Of a stretch of DNA of 64,000 bases, positions 34,972 through 47,788 are shown piece by piece (within the stretch, counting starts at the first letter, position 1; the number at the start of each line of letters is the position of its first letter). Source of the stretch: Mucor racemosus (taxonomy: Eukaryota > Mucoromycota > Mucoromycetes > Mucorales > Mucoraceae). The notes beneath the pieces were generated by a model. The model had not been told where the DNA came from. It ran no database searches and saw only the letters and a program-made list of their open reading frames with translations. The stretch is from assembly GCA_027405735.1 (NCBI GenBank), contig JAPEHQ010000021.1, positions 682,001 through 746,000 on the forward strand, read 5' to 3'. The position numbers and the translations under genes were made by a program.

Positions 34972-36423
34972 ATGTCAGCTCCTGTTGCAAATCCTACGGG
35001 CCCATCAACACCTGTTGCAGCTCCACCAAAGTCTACTTCGAAATCTAACGATGCTACTAAAAATCCAGAGGATAAGAAAAAGAAGAGAAACAAGAGAAAA
35101 CCAAAAAGACACCCACGTAAACCTACTTTAAAAACAAAGGTTGTTGTAAGAAGACTTCCTCCCAATTTGCCAGAGGAAATTTTTAACAATTCGGTAAAAC
35201 CATGGATTTCAGAGGAAAATGTTGATTATTCTTTATATGTTCTCGGAAAACTTAGTAAAAGGTAATATATTTCATATTTAGTTTTGCGTGGATTCTGATA
35301 ATTATCATAATAGCAAAGCAAAAGAAAGTGTATTCTCGCGTGCATATTTTCATTTTAAATCAATGGAAGCAGTTATCGCATTTCATCAAGGTTATGATGG
35401 ACATGTATTCATGGATAGTCGTGGTAAATATCTAGATAATTTATTCGATTGAGCTAGCATCTAATTTGTAATCAAGGAAACGAATATAGAGCTGTTGTAG
35501 AGTTTGCATTATATCAGAAAATCCCTAAAGAGCATAAAACTGTTGACCCGCGTCAAGGGACTATTGATGAAGACCAAGACTACTTGGATTTCTTGGAATC
35601 ATTAAAAGCAGAAGAAAAGGCTCAAACAGAATTACAAAACGAACCTGCTGATGGTCTCACCCAAATTGAAAGATTAGAGAATAGAATTGCTATGGTTACA
35701 GGTAATATATATATATATATAGTGTGGTTTAAAAGTAGTAAGAATTGGCGTATTAAAATTAGCAAAACATTAGCTAAAAGTTTGGCTGCTGAACAAGCCA
35801 ACAAGCCAAAAACTACACCTCTTCTTGAACATCTTCGTGCTCAGAAAGCCGCTCAAGCAGCAGCAAAAGCAAAGGCAGCAGCAAAGAAAAATGCTAGAAA
35901 GAGAGCTGAAAAGACTGCTCAAAAGAAGACTGAACAAGGCAATAGTAAGGGTCCTCAACAACAACAGCCACAACAACAACAGCAACAACAACAACAAGGA
36001 GCTTCTGGGGAAGGAAAGAAAAAAAGAGAGAGAAATAGAAAGAAAAAGGACGCTGATGGAGTGGCTAGAAAGGGAAACAGCAATAATAATGGAGATACTT
36101 CCAGTGCAAGCTCTGCCACTGGATCTACAGTATCAAATGCTCCTAAGTCTCGACCACCAAGAGAAAATTCCAAACCTGGAAACAATAAAGAAGCAAGATC
36201 TCCTAGACCACCTAAAGAACCAAAAGCTCCTAGACCACCCAGAGAAGGTGGCAATAATAACAATAGTAGTGCAAATCCTACATCAAACCCTAGCCCTAAT
36301 CCCAGACCAAAACGACAAAACAACAAGAAACAAAATAACAATAATAATGAAGCAAAACCTCAAGTGGTTAAAATCCTTGGTCGCCAATCACCTGCACCTA
36401 AAAAGCAAGATACAACAGGATAA
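34972..36423 (+). CDS. UPF3: Nonsense-mediated mRNA decay factor UPF3
   Basis: UPF3 bridges exon-junction complexes and UPF2/UPF1 in nonsense-mediated decay and shuttles between nucleus and cytoplasm. Exons 34972-35261, 35314-35423, 35477-35701 and 35774-36423 join in frame to 424 aa. The Smg4/UPF3 domain (about 55-210) is clear: VVVRRLPPNLPEEIF, then WISEENVDYSLYVLGKLSK, VFSRAYFHFKSMEAVIAFHQ, GYDGHVFMDSRGNEYRAVVEFA, and DPRQGTIDEDQDYLDFL. The C-terminal half is basic and low complexity, with an Ala/Lys-rich helix, a polyglutamine run (CAA/CAG at about 35955-35998) and Pro/Arg/Asn-rich stretches. The first intron acceptor of exon 4 was chosen at 35773 because the nearer AG leads to a stop. 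It starts 105 bp after the KAR5-like stop codon. Confidence 0.93.
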
Positions 36424-36729
36424 AAATTGCATTGAAGCTATTTTACTTACAAATTGAAGCGTTTATGCAGAATTCAAATTTAGCAACGAGAAACAGAGAG
36501 AAAATTTATGTAAAAATGATCAAGGAGAGAGTTTCGTGAAATAGTGCAATTTGTTACATCTACAATCAATGCAAGGTTTTCTTTCCTCTTTTTTCATATA
36601 TGTTGATATAGATATTATTTACACGATTGACCATTTTACCAAATAAATTTGAATACAAATTCAATTTTACGTGACACGCGCAAAACACAATTAAACTTGT
36701 TTTCTTTTTACTCTTTAACTAACATATTC

Positions 36730-37783
36730 ATGTCGTTTCAACATAATAATATAACGCCTTCTACTCAGTTGGACAATACTATTGATAGCAGTAGCGAAAT
36801 TACATTAGATACCCTTGCCCCATCTATACAAATGATGTCGGATTCCTTAGGCAACATGCAACATCAATTTAAAAAGCTGCAAAATATTAATGAGTCTTTG
36901 GTAGACTTTAATAATTCTTTTAGTGCCTTTTTACTGGGTATAGCAGCTATTGACACAGCATTAGAATGGGTACAGGTTGGTGCATACATCTGTGTTTTTT
37001 ATTACATCTATTTTATTGAAGAAATCATAAATACAGGCACCAAGCAATACAGATTTAATTAAACACAATGAATATATTGATCGATTAAATACTTTGGAAG
37101 CTACAAAGGCGGTTCAGATCATAAAACCAACTACATCAACGCCATCTAGAAATATTTTAAAGAAGAATTCAACATCAAATCAATCTGGAAATCCTCGTAA
37201 AAAACAGAAAATAACTGAAAAACCAAAACAACTCGTATCAAATCGTCGTTTTGAACCAAAAGTAAAAAAAAAAAAAAAAAGTGTTCCTCAATCAATTACT
37301 CGAGTATCTCATCCTAATCTCTTATGTAGATCAATATTAAAGATATCGTGAATAGGCTACCTTTAAAATACCAAGATAGAGGAGTAGGTTTTGATGAAAT
37401 CATCTTTTATGTATATTTGATTTAATCAAACATTTGCTTAACTTAGCCGCCAAATGAACAAATGATCAGTGCGTTAAAGATTTTAGGACTACATCCTAAT
37501 GGATTGTAAGCAAAACAAATACTATTTTTCTCGGTAGATTTTAATCTCTTTTGTTATAGAACTGCTAAAGCATTAGCATCAGAGACAAGGATGCCACAAC
37601 GATTTATTACTGACTGTATGAATACATTAGTATTTCGAAAAGAAGTAATCAAAGTTCAAGAACAGGTAATGATTGGATATTGTCTAGATTTGGTTGTTTT
37701 TAATCACTTTTTATATAAAAAATTAGGGAGAATATGCTAGATATCTATTTGATCCTTCAAAATACACAAGTGTACCTAAATGA
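36730..37783 (+). CDS. DAM1: DASH complex subunit DAM1-like, with C-terminal winged-helix-like extension
   Basis: DAM1 is a kinetochore subunit of the DASH ring that couples chromosomes to microtubules. Exons 36730-36975, 37037-37261, 37330-37383, 37447-37505, 37560-37665 and 37727-37783 give 248 aa. Residues about 24-82 match the family core: LAPSIQMMSDSLGNMQHQF, LQNINESLVDFNNSFSAFLL, then EWVQAPS. A basic linker rich in Lys follows. The last three exons read NRLPLKYQDRG, NEQMISALKILGLHPNG, LTAKALASETRMPQRFITDC and FRKEVIKVQEQGEYARYLFD, which has the alternation of a small winged helix; this label is inference. The intron at 37262 begins inside a long A run, so the exon 2-3 join is the least certain. 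Confidence 0.72.
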
Positions 37784-37869
37784 ATAGGGATTGCTATTTG
37801 CGCTGTATATAAATTATTAATTTTTGCGCTATTTTTACCATAACCCAAATAAATACATTATTGTATCAA

Positions 37870-39080
37870 ATTCACTTACCCTTCGCCGCCGTATATGTCA
37901 TACAGCCTGATAGGGATTCCGTGGCGCGCACAATTAGTAGAGAAAACCCCTTCTTCATCAAACCTATTGCTAGTTTTTCTACTAATATTTGAGGCGGCCT
38001 TGAATTCACTATCAAGCTCCTCATGACCACACTACGATATTAAATTTTTTTGATTAATAAAAGAACAAACAAAATTCATTTGATATCTTACAACTTCTTC
38101 CTTGGTCATGTCTTGCTCGTTTTCGAATGCGTCTACTTCTTCTTTGGTGCCCCATAGCTTTTCAATATCTTTAGTGGGAGAGAAAATGCTTGGGTAGGCA
38201 TCCACATGATCCGAAATCTTTGTGTTGTTCTTCCTTTTCAATTGGAAGTTGCCATCACAAACAACTCCAACTCTCTCAGAGCCCTACATTACATTTATGT
38301 TAGCTTCTATAATAATGTAATAGATCAAATTAATACTCACATCACATGCATGGCAATTGAAATCTTTGATTTCTGAATGTTCAAAGTATAAATCATTCAA
38401 CGCATGCGTTTTTATGTTACGGTAAATGACTTGCATTGTATTGAACAAGCCATTATTTAGAAATTTAAACTAGAATAAATAAGCATATAAACATGTAAGC
38501 AATCATAGATATATATTTTTAATATTTAACTTACATTTTTGCCGTAATTAGACAGCAAAAGATTATCACTGTTCTGTGATTTCACAAATGCGTAATTTGA
38601 CAAGTAGCCGTTAAGCTTCAAGCTCATCAATTTTTCAAAAAGAGAGTAATGTATAGCAACACGAGGGTATACAGTGCTGCTTGGCAACATCTGCATCAAT
38701 GTCAGCTTTTTTAAGATAGAATGATGGCCGCAATAGTCGAAAGTGAATCTTTGGTGCGCTACAAAAAACAACTCAATAAGGTATTCCTGTATGACACGTA
38801 TAACATTTTACTTACAATGTAACATGTAACCAAGCAGAGTAAAGGACTTTTTTGAAGTACAATTACATTCATATGACGAGTCTAGTATATTGGGTATCTT
38901 AAGACAAGGTCTGCATGCCCCATTTATTTCAAACAATTTCAGATGCCATTGCTTTAAACTAATGCTATTCTCTACCCAAGAATCCCTTCTATTTCTTCTT
39001 TCTCTTTCTAGTTGTTGCGAAATGAATTTTTACAAGGGATGAATCTGGAGGAGTAAAACCTTTGTTCAAGTCCATTTTCG
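37870..39080 (-). pseudogene. KDZ (Kyakuja-Dileera-Zisupton) transposase relic, truncated
   Basis: Exon-like blocks on the - strand read in order: NGACRPCLKIPNILDSSYEC plus NCTSKKSFTLLGYM (CxC-type cysteine cluster), then HQRFTFDYCGHH, LTLMQMLPSSTVYPRVAIHY, then NDLYFEHSEIKDFNCHACDG, VCDGNFQLKRK, and CGHEELDSEFKAA followed by FDEEGVFSTNCARHGIPIRL. The DGNFQL and FDE(T/E)G...C.HG(I/V)P patterns are hallmarks of KDZ transposases. The rest of the catalytic domain is missing: the sequence stops at GGEG near 37872, right beside the DAM1 stop codon. The upstream part (39000-39080) has a frame interruption. Several introns are retained, so this is a once spliced gene now broken. Confidence 0.75.
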
Positions 39081-42000
39081 CATTTCTATCATTAAAAAGC
39101 CTAGGCATTCTCTCTAGGCTGAGCTGCTTTTGGGCTGCCTTGTGTTCCGAGTTCCTTGGTCATCTGGGCAGCTTGGGCAAGAGCAGCGTGTTCGGTTAGC
39201 TTGGGAAGTTGCTCATTTGTCATTTCAGTCATCTACCTTGCTTTTCATTTTCTCTTTCTGGCTTTTTCCCTTCTTTTCATTTTCATTTTTTCTTCTTTCT
39301 CTCTTTATCGTGTTCTTTTTGAAGTCTTATTTCGGCGGGATGTTTATTCATTATATCTTGATTGTTTTTAAATTTTAAAGGTTGAATATGGGTCAAGGTA
39401 AAAATACGGTGATTTTTTATTAACTTCCGATATTACCGGACATGGGTGGACAACCGGACAATAGGACATAGAATCACAGCCGGGCAGTTTCCGGGAGATC
39501 ATGTAATAAATATGATACTTTTTTATAATTTATGGTAGCCTTCAAACTAAGTATTATAATAGTTTAACATTTATAGTAAAAATAATGCTAAAAACTAGCT
39601 ATTGTGTATACGAACAAATAATGATTGGTTTTGGCTGTTTGTCGTTCATATGTGTAGTATGAAAATTCTTTAAAAAAGAAGTATCATAATTTCGAACGTT
39701 AGGTACCTAAAAAAATATGGTACTTGTTACGTTTTGAGTTAAATATATAATTTATTGTAAAAGCCAATAAATAAAACTAAGTGTTGATTGAATAGATATG
39801 GGTTGAAGAGTGAATAATATAAAATAAGATGATAATATAAGATTTAGGGAAAGAAGAGAAAGGGAAAGATACAAACTAACAATTATTTAAATAATGATGC
39901 ATAAACACCACATACTCCATATTGCTACTATATGACTTCGATTATGATGGTTGATGTTAGCTCTCCAGAGAGAATTATCAACATGGATCAAACCTGGATC
40001 AATAGATTCATCGGTGAGTATCATCTGTAGACAATCACTATGGTGACCATTAATCAGGGACCATTTAACTTGAATCTGTCTTTTTAAATCAACGGTTATC
40101 CAATAGTTGCGATTGATGCCTTGCATTAGCAAAGAAACTTTTGATCATTCTCTTTGCTTATTGAGCGTGTTGGGCACCAAATTCTTGATGAAGATCAGGA
40201 AGATGATTTTGTTATTGTTGTTATCGTAAGTTTATGAGAACGGAAGTCTGCATTTTTGGCAAAGCAAACATAACCTCTAAAAGTGAATGTAATTTAATGC
40301 TACAAGTTCTTTTACAAATAACAGTGACTTTTAAAGGTGTGGTCATGTTGATAATGCGAGTGCGAGAGACGACAATGTAAATGTTCGTATCTTTTAACTT
40401 TCATGGCCTATTGTATTTTCTGCTTAGTTTTCATTGAATTGTTTTTACTTTCATGATAATGGGTAAGCCTTATTACAACCAGAAATAATGTCTGCTCAAA
40501 ATTCTCGTCAAAATAGCGTATAAACAAAAGGGATTAAACACAAACTAAAGGAGAATAATAAAACATATGTTTCCCTGATCTGAACATTTCAAATTATCAT
40601 TTCAAATAACTTCCAAATAACCTGAGAATCTTTTCCAATAAGCTTGAAAAATACAATGCTTTAATTAATGGATATTATGTAATTCAACACCATTGTACAT
40701 TCAATAAAGACAGTCGGGCAATGTGACCATTGATGCAATAGAAAAAATTTTCAGAAAAAAAGGATAAAAGGTCGATCAAAGTTTGCAAAATTCCAGGCTT
40801 CTTTAATTACGTATCTGCCTTAGATCCTTTGTCAAGGTTTTGATGGTTTTATCATCTTGACCTACAGAGCTTATGTTTTGCTTTTCGTTGACAAAGCTTG
40901 AGTCATTCAGATACAAGATTACTTATACCTCCATCCTGGTCCATTTTATGGCTTCTGGCTCTCTGTATTCTTTAGGCTTTAGTATTTTTACTTGTAAAAG
41001 TACGCGGGTTTAAAGAGTCCTAAAGTTGTTGTCATGGATTCATTTGGGGAAATCTCTTAATTATATTCAAAAAAAAAAAATGAAAAACTTCTTAAACGTT
41101 GTATATCCTATAAGCCATTCTGCAAATTAAAACTATTCATAATGAAAAAAGAAAAACACGATAATGTCGAGTAACGTCGACAGAATCTATTTCTCGGCTA
41201 ACTTGCCCCATCAATGAGTAGAAGTGGAAAGAAAATCCTTCAGCTGCTGCCGTGCAGTAAAATTCTAATTCGATTAAATTACATTTCCAAACATGTAAAT
41301 TGACTTGCCGTTTTGAACGGACAAGACTTATACGGTTACTTATGCCATGAATATAATTTGGTAAAAATAGATGAAGAGTGACATGTGAAATATCTATAAA
41401 CGTATACATTTGTACGCAAAAAAACTGAAAATTCATACCATCGCAGCTTATAATGCTTAAAAATCCCGCTCAATGAAATCCTTACGATTGGTCGTCCAGA
41501 AATTCGGATTCGCTTAAAATTGCCATATCTCAACGAAAAATGAAGCCAAATTCTTAAATAAATACTCAAAATGTACACCTTAAACGTCTGCATCTTTTAC
41601 TGATCTGAAACTTGAGTTATTTCAATGAAATAAACTAATTATAGCGAAAAAACGTAATTTCAATTTTGTGCTTTTGTAGTCCGCAATTTGCACGGAATGC
41701 ACCTATGGAATGCACCATATGATGCAGCTCTTAGAACTGTACAGGAACCAATTAATAAGTAGAACACATTTTATTAATAGTTTTTAGAGAAACATGAAGA
41801 AGAAGAAATTTTGTTGTCGAATTTGCTCCAAAATGATCAAAAATTCTGAATCGGATTTAAAGCACCGCTTTTAACAAAAGATCTCATTCAAGCCGAGTTA
41901 TCGATTCATTTGACTAAATGGATGACTAAATAAAAAATACGATTATATTTTGAACAGTATAATGGTATCTATATATAATTTAAAATAAAAATAAACCTGT

Positions 42001-43030
42001 TTTTCACTAGGTTAAAATTCTTTAAAGTTCGTACCTCAGTGATACGCAAGGGAAAAATCGATAATAATTGTTGGTTTGGGAATGTAACAGGCCAAATTAT
42101 TTATAGTGATTCACGAATCAGTAACTAGAATCATCAATTTCATAATCAAATCTCACACCTCAATTAATTTGAAGAATTCATGTACCAATCATCACCAATA
42201 GTTTAAGGTTATAAACATATTTTTCACCGGTTGATGCGGATTAAAATACGTGATGTGATTTATTACATTAATAATAGAAGCTTAGAATATGTATTTCAGT
42301 TTTATTGTACCTGATTGAACCATATATTTATATAATAAACCATTGAATTTTAAAGTAAACCGAGTGACCTGAATATTCTCACATATTAGATCATTCAGAA
42401 TGACACTTTAGATTATATGTTATCTAATCTTTTTTATCATTTACTGTTTTTAGTAATCTTAAATCGTTGTCTTATGGTGCTAATTGTTTGTGCAACAGTG
42501 TAACCGTTGAATTGAATATTTCGTTCTCTCGGAAAAAACTTATAGTAGGAAATTTACGGTTGAAATAGGGAATAGAAAAAAAAAAAGTTTGGGAAAATGT
42601 TCCGTTGATTTTGGGGTCCCTTTTTTACGGATCAAAGCTCAAAGGAACATGTTATAACATTAGCCGCATTTTATTTCCCCTTTGCACAACAATATGAATC
42701 CCGATAAAAATGTGGGGTTAATCTACATATTATAAAATAATGTGAGATTAAACAATTTAGTGTAACTGAATAATGAGATATAAATTTTTATTATAAATGT
42801 AATTTTACATCAAAATATCAAGTAAAAAAGAAAATGATGGTACATGGTAGATCATATATAAAATACGAAAAAAGAAAAAAAAAGGAGAAGAGAGTGATAT
42901 ATCTAAGAAATACATAGAAAAGAAAAGATTTAATTTAAGCGATCAGAGAAAGGGAGATAGACAGAGAGTATATATGGTTACAGAGACAGAAATTGTGGGG
43001 AGGATTTTTTTGATAGATTTGATATTAAAT
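39081..43030. other. About 3.9 kb with no recognisable gene
   Basis: There is a strongly C/T-rich patch at about 39240-39335 and poly-A/T runs, but no frame with convincing homology. The 81-99 codon - strand frames at 39887, 41137 and 41336 have no recognised domain. The stretch near 41500-41640 has words reminiscent of repeat R (for example CTCAACGAAAAAT) and may be another old repeat copy, too diverged to map. Confidence 0.4.
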
Positions 43031-44321
43031 CTACTTCTTTGCAGCAGTAACGAGAGCAGTAACTTCACCATCCTTTACCTTTTCTTGAAAGATATCAAGC
43101 CATGACTTTACCTTTTCATAAACCATGAATGTAACAGCCTGTCCAGGAGCAACTCTCAATAATCTAGGTGTCAAACCCTTATAGAAAGCTCTGGGACCTT
43201 CCTTTGTCATAATTTCAGAAGTAACAACCTTGAAACGTTCCCAACCAGATCCAGAAGCACTAGACTTTTGAATACGAGTCTTGATAGTATCAATAGGAGC
43301 ATTGGAAAGTGGACCTATTTTTTTTTTTTTTTACGTGTGAGAAATTTGGAATTATCAATTCATGCATGTGAGATATGTCTTACCCATAGCACCAGAAACA
43401 CCACCAAGGACTAAATGCTGGTAAGAAGGAAGTTCATCCAAGTTTTGATATTTTTGTGCCATCTTTTTGAATTCTTGATAGGCAGTAAAGTTGGCGGCTT
43501 GGTTAGTAGCTAAATTATGTTTCATTAGTCATGGGGTCATTCTATTATATAATGTATTTACATACCTTGTCTTAAAGCAGTTAAAGTAACACCCTTATAC
43601 AAAGCACGAACACCTTCCTCACGAACAATAGTGTAAGCAGCATGAGGAGCATTACGATACTTGGGAATATCCATAGGATCAGCCATAGAATGTCTTTGAG
43701 CCTAATGAATTTACATTTATAAACGTTAGATCATACAACAAATATAAAAATCAAAATTGCACACATACCTGAAGACGAATCTTGATAAGATCCATAGGGG
43801 AAACTACCATGATTGCTTCAGTAGTACCAGCAGCAAGACCAGCTATTATTTGGTTGTAAATTAGTTAAAATGCTAAAATATAAATCAAGATGATTTCAAT
43901 TCTTACCAATAAAAACTGCAGTTGTACTGACTTTACCGTTGGCATCAGCCATCCATTCCTTGTATAATTCAAAAGAGCTGAAACGAATAGCCATCTTTGG
44001 TACAATACCAGAAACAACAGCACCAAGACCCTTATACAAAGCCCAAAATGATTCATTTCTGATGATCTTTGCACCTACACCGAGAAAACCAAGAGGTTTG
44101 CCCTATTTTAAATTTTGATTAATTTTTAATGTATCATTCCTTTCCCAATACAATTAGATCCTTACAGATGCGCTTCTAGCAGCACTCTTGGCCAATTGCA
44201 TTCTAACTTTAATGGTATCAAGAGGATGACAAGTACATGCTTCCATAAAACCGGCAGTACCACCTGCAACGAGATGAGTGAGAAGAGGAGTCTTTTGTTT
44301 ACCGTCACCGTTTTTGCTCAT
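43031..44321 (-). CDS. SFC1: Mitochondrial succinate/fumarate antiporter, SFC1/ACR1 type
   Basis: An inner-membrane carrier that exchanges cytosolic succinate from the glyoxylate cycle for mitochondrial fumarate, needed for growth on C2 carbon. Exons on the - strand: 44321-44166, 44102-43907, 43842-43769, 43701-43566, 43509-43384 and 43314-43031, giving 323 aa (yeast Sfc1 is 322). The three carrier signatures are HPLDTIKVRMQ, SPMDLIKIRLQ and APIDTIKTRIQ. Other SFC1-specific stretches are ALYKGLGAVVSGIVPKMAIR, REEGVRALYKGVTLTALRQA and GLTPRLLRVAPGQAVTFMVY. All joins keep frame with GT..AG borders; the last intron ends in an A-rich run. Downstream of the stop there are several weak poly(A)-like motifs. 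Confidence 0.95.
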
Positions 44322-44399
44322 GTTTGTTGAAATATATGAATTTCCTAGAATTTATAAAAAGAAAAAAGTAAAAAAAAAAAAAGAAGAAAGTAAAACAAG

Positions 44400-45479
44400 A
44401 TTTGATTCAAATGGGTTTATTTATATATGAATGTAAGAATTAATGGAAATTGTTAATTTTCATATGCTATCTGAACACCGCTATAAAGTGGGGTACAAGC
44501 ATCAAATGTGTGGTTAATGAACCAGAGAGAGGTTTTCACACAGATTCTCATTCATCATCATGACTATGGAGCCAATCATCAAATGGCCTATATGAAAGTA
44601 AATGCGGGGTAAATTAGGAATCACCGGAACTCAATCACATGCCGCAACTAGTTGACGAACATGCTTGTATTACTCCTATCATTTTGTTGATTCATCATCA
44701 ATATCATCATTGTCCCAAACATCTCCGAATGTAGAAAATAATCTGAAATGTAAGATTGTCGAAATTGTGCTTATCAATTTGATTATTTTATTTAGGTAAC
44801 CCAAATCAACAACCTTTCATCGTGGGAAGAACAAGAAAATAAAAGGCTTAGGCAAAACGTTTATCAAATAAACCTTATTTTGTTACAAACGTGTATGATG
44901 AATATTATGCTATAGATGGTACTAAATCAAAAATATATACGCTATTCTCAGAAAATAATGTTCGAACTCTTGGAAAAATGATATATCGCACTACAGATTG
45001 TGAACATCAACGTGAGTTGTTTCTAGATGCATGGAATTCTCAAAGTCTAGAGATATATAGCATTCAAATGACTGATTACAAGCCGCACCTTTAGTAAATC
45101 ACAGAATACACACAATATTTGATGAGAATACCGCAATGTTATAGATACATCATTCGTCACAGTTACAGAGTCTCCATACAAATAGATTTCCGTATGAACT
45201 TTCCTTTTATTACGAAATAAAGAAGCTTGAAACGTCATATAGATGCATCCATGCCACTTAATTTTTGCTGGTCTCTTAAAAGAAGGTGCTCAAGAAAGAT
45301 GTGGCACTCATACTCCTTCTTTAATGAGATTACTTTCAAACGAGATGATGACTTTGTGCTGGACTACGACGCACTTTGCTATATCCTAACGCCACTCTGA
45401 TTTATTTGGTGAGAGGAGTGGTGCTGCTTTTTATAAACGCGAACATCACAATTTCATTTGACAAACCTTTTCTTGTTGA
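44400..45479. other. About 1.1 kb without a supported gene
   Basis: A 67-codon + strand frame (44891-45094, MYDEYYAIDGTKSKIYTLFS and on) has ordinary amino acid composition, but no family is recognised and no spliced context is clear. It may be a relic exon associated with the degenerate element that follows. Confidence 0.3.
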
Positions 45480-47185
45480 ACATGGCAGCTCACTACATTA
45501 GAGAAACTGGTGAGTTGGGGCTCTTTTAGTGATTTGAATAACTCTTCTAAACATCACTCTGAATTAGAGCTCGTCGCGTTTATTGATGCTAATGACGCTC
45601 CACGGTTTAACAAGTGTCGTATATTTACAGGTTATAAATAATACTTAAAAGAGAATATATAATTAAAAGAGAATGAATAACGAATCAGTTCTTCAACTAT
45701 ACAATAATAAAAACAAGATATCGTTTATTCAGGTACAAAAGCGTGGCCTTTTATAATGATTTGGCTTTGAGATCTTGAGATATAATTTAAGGCACTATTA
45801 AACCATTAGATCTGTTTGTAATAACTACCAAAGCGCATCTAAATTCGTACCTCATATCTACACCTTATATTGATACAAAGAATATCCCCAATCCTGCAGA
45901 TAATGGGTCTTCAAGGGAGATTATCGGTGTTATATTTAAAAAACACGAAATATTACATAATTGAAGAAATATGCATGTTTGAATCCCCAAACAAATCATG
46001 TCAAATATGGTCAAATAGCATTGAAAAATTGACCACTACACTTATGACAATAGAGATAAGTTCCTAAGTAGGCTTTGCTTGAGGTCAATTTCAAATATCT
46101 AACTTGACTCTTCTAGGATATGGTTAAAAATCTGGAAAGAATATTCAATGAAAGTGCTGACAATCAAGAGCTTATGACAAGAATTGTCAATGATTTACCT
46201 AAAAAAAAGAAAATCAAATGTAAAAAGTTGGTTATCTGATATTCTTTGGGACAAACATGACGACATAGACGATGATAACGTAAAAGACGATAATGACGAA
46301 GAAGAAGATGGCAAAGAAAAGAGCAAAGAGGCTGAAGAAGAGGTCACCGAGGAAGATGAAGATGGAGTAGACGATGATGTTTAAAAGTTATACAGGATAT
46401 TATTACATGGAAAAAACAATTGTTAAATAAACATACAGTATTCATCATTACAATTCATTACCTTAAAACATAATGATATATCATAGTATAGGCTCTTATA
46501 GGGCATTCTAAATAGTTGAACCTAATCGAATTCACCCAATGACCCAGTTGTTTACACAGACGATTAATTTGGTTTTGATACAACTACTATGTTGTTCCTG
46601 CAAATACTGTGAATTCTGTATCAACAATTTTCGATCGTTCAAAGACTTACGCTTGTAGTGAAATTCTGTTATCAGACCAAGTCTTTCTCATGGTGGCTAA
46701 TTGGTTTTTTTAATTGCACCATTATAATTCTAAATACCACCCTCACCCACTATGGTAATTTTTGTATCTTCTCTTCGCTATGATGGTGAAAAACGGCCTT
46801 CGTTCAATGTGGGGATTCATATCGCTCTTCGAGGCAGCTAATCTTTGAAATAAATAGTAATTTATGGTTTGAAATGGATCAATTACAATTAAACTATGCT
46901 TGCAGAGCTTGTGGGTTGCCTTGTTTCAATGTTGCGCTAAAAATTGCTTGGATGTTGCTTTGATATATTTGGATAGCTACTTGATTGATTAACCGCCGGG
47001 ATGAAATAATGTGGTGTCATAACTAAGAGGTCTAAGCGTTCCTGTTGATTGCTGGATAAACTTAGTGCGCTAGGAGTTTCTTCTATCCAATATCAAGACT
47101 TTGCAATTCAATACTACAGTATATGTAATAATCAATGAGTTGTAAGATCTATTGATACTGTAAAAGATGATAGAGTATGGCACTT
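45480..47185 (+). repeat. Repeat family D, long copy (D2), with degenerate coding segments
   Basis: Its ends (45590-45830 and 46870-47185) match the short inverted copy at 20780-21345. The interior of about 1 kb is unique to this copy. Coding-like stretches on the + strand include EKLVSWGSFSDLNNSSKHHS and LVAFIDANDAPRFNKCRIFT (about 45485-45630), AHLNSYLISTPYIDTKNIPN (about 45830-45960), VKNLERIFNESADNQELMTR (about 46121-46200) and an acidic tail, WLSDILWDKHDD and on, to a stop at 46384. They are separated by stops and possible introns. It looks like a broken multi-exon gene of unknown family within a mobile or duplicated unit. Confidence 0.5.
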
Positions 47186-47667
47186 GGTGGTAGACAGTAA
47201 TGAGTTTATCGACCAAAACTTACCCGATATTCATATGTAATGTCTTGAGCATGACCGCTTGTCTTCCAATGATCTCTCTGATCTCTGGAGGCGCCATTTT
47301 GTTTTGAAAATGAAGGATAATGTAAATATTCAAAACATTGTGCCAAGATATCTATGGAAATTTTTCTACATGAATTTGCAAAGATTAAACCCATAATATA
47401 AAGGTTGTAAAATTGTATTCAGCCATGCAAAGTAGGATCAAATAAGCAAAAGAATTGCTTTTATTATAGGTATAATACTATTTCATATCACACACAGTTC
47501 TAATAATAAATCTTATGATGTAGAAAGAAACAATATAAATTACACAAGCTGAGGCAGTGAGAACGCTTGGCGCTGCAGCAGCTAGTGCTAGTACCACTGC
47601 CATCAATGCATTTGCATCCACAAGCAAGGGATCTTAGGTAACTCAGGTATCTCAGACGCTTCCAATA

Positions 47668-47721
47668 TCGCATGTGTCTTATGCGCCTCCTGCATCGCAT
47701 GTGTCTCATGCGCTTCCTGCA
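47668..47721. repeat. Two tandem 27-bp units
   Basis: The units TCGCATGTGTCTTATGCGCC... and TCGCATGTGTCTCATGCGCT... are each 27 bp, with degenerate partial units after them to about 47780. In one + frame they read as SHVSYAPPA/SHVSHALPA. They lie upstream of the ORF at 47789. Confidence 0.6.
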
Positions 47722-47788
47722 TTGTTTGCATCTTCTGTAGATCATGTATCGCATGTACCACATGTTTTATCATCTTCTCTGAACAGAC

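Noticed and set aside
35770..36457. Long frames antisense to and out of phase with UPF3 (poly-Leu, poly-Cys, poly-Asn types)
   Set aside because: They are shadows of the low-complexity, CAA-rich C-terminal coding region of UPF3.
39130..39378. 82-aa and 71-aa frames over the C/T-rich patch near 39.2 kb
   Set aside because: Phe/Leu/Ser-rich translation of a pyrimidine tract; no homology or supporting structure.
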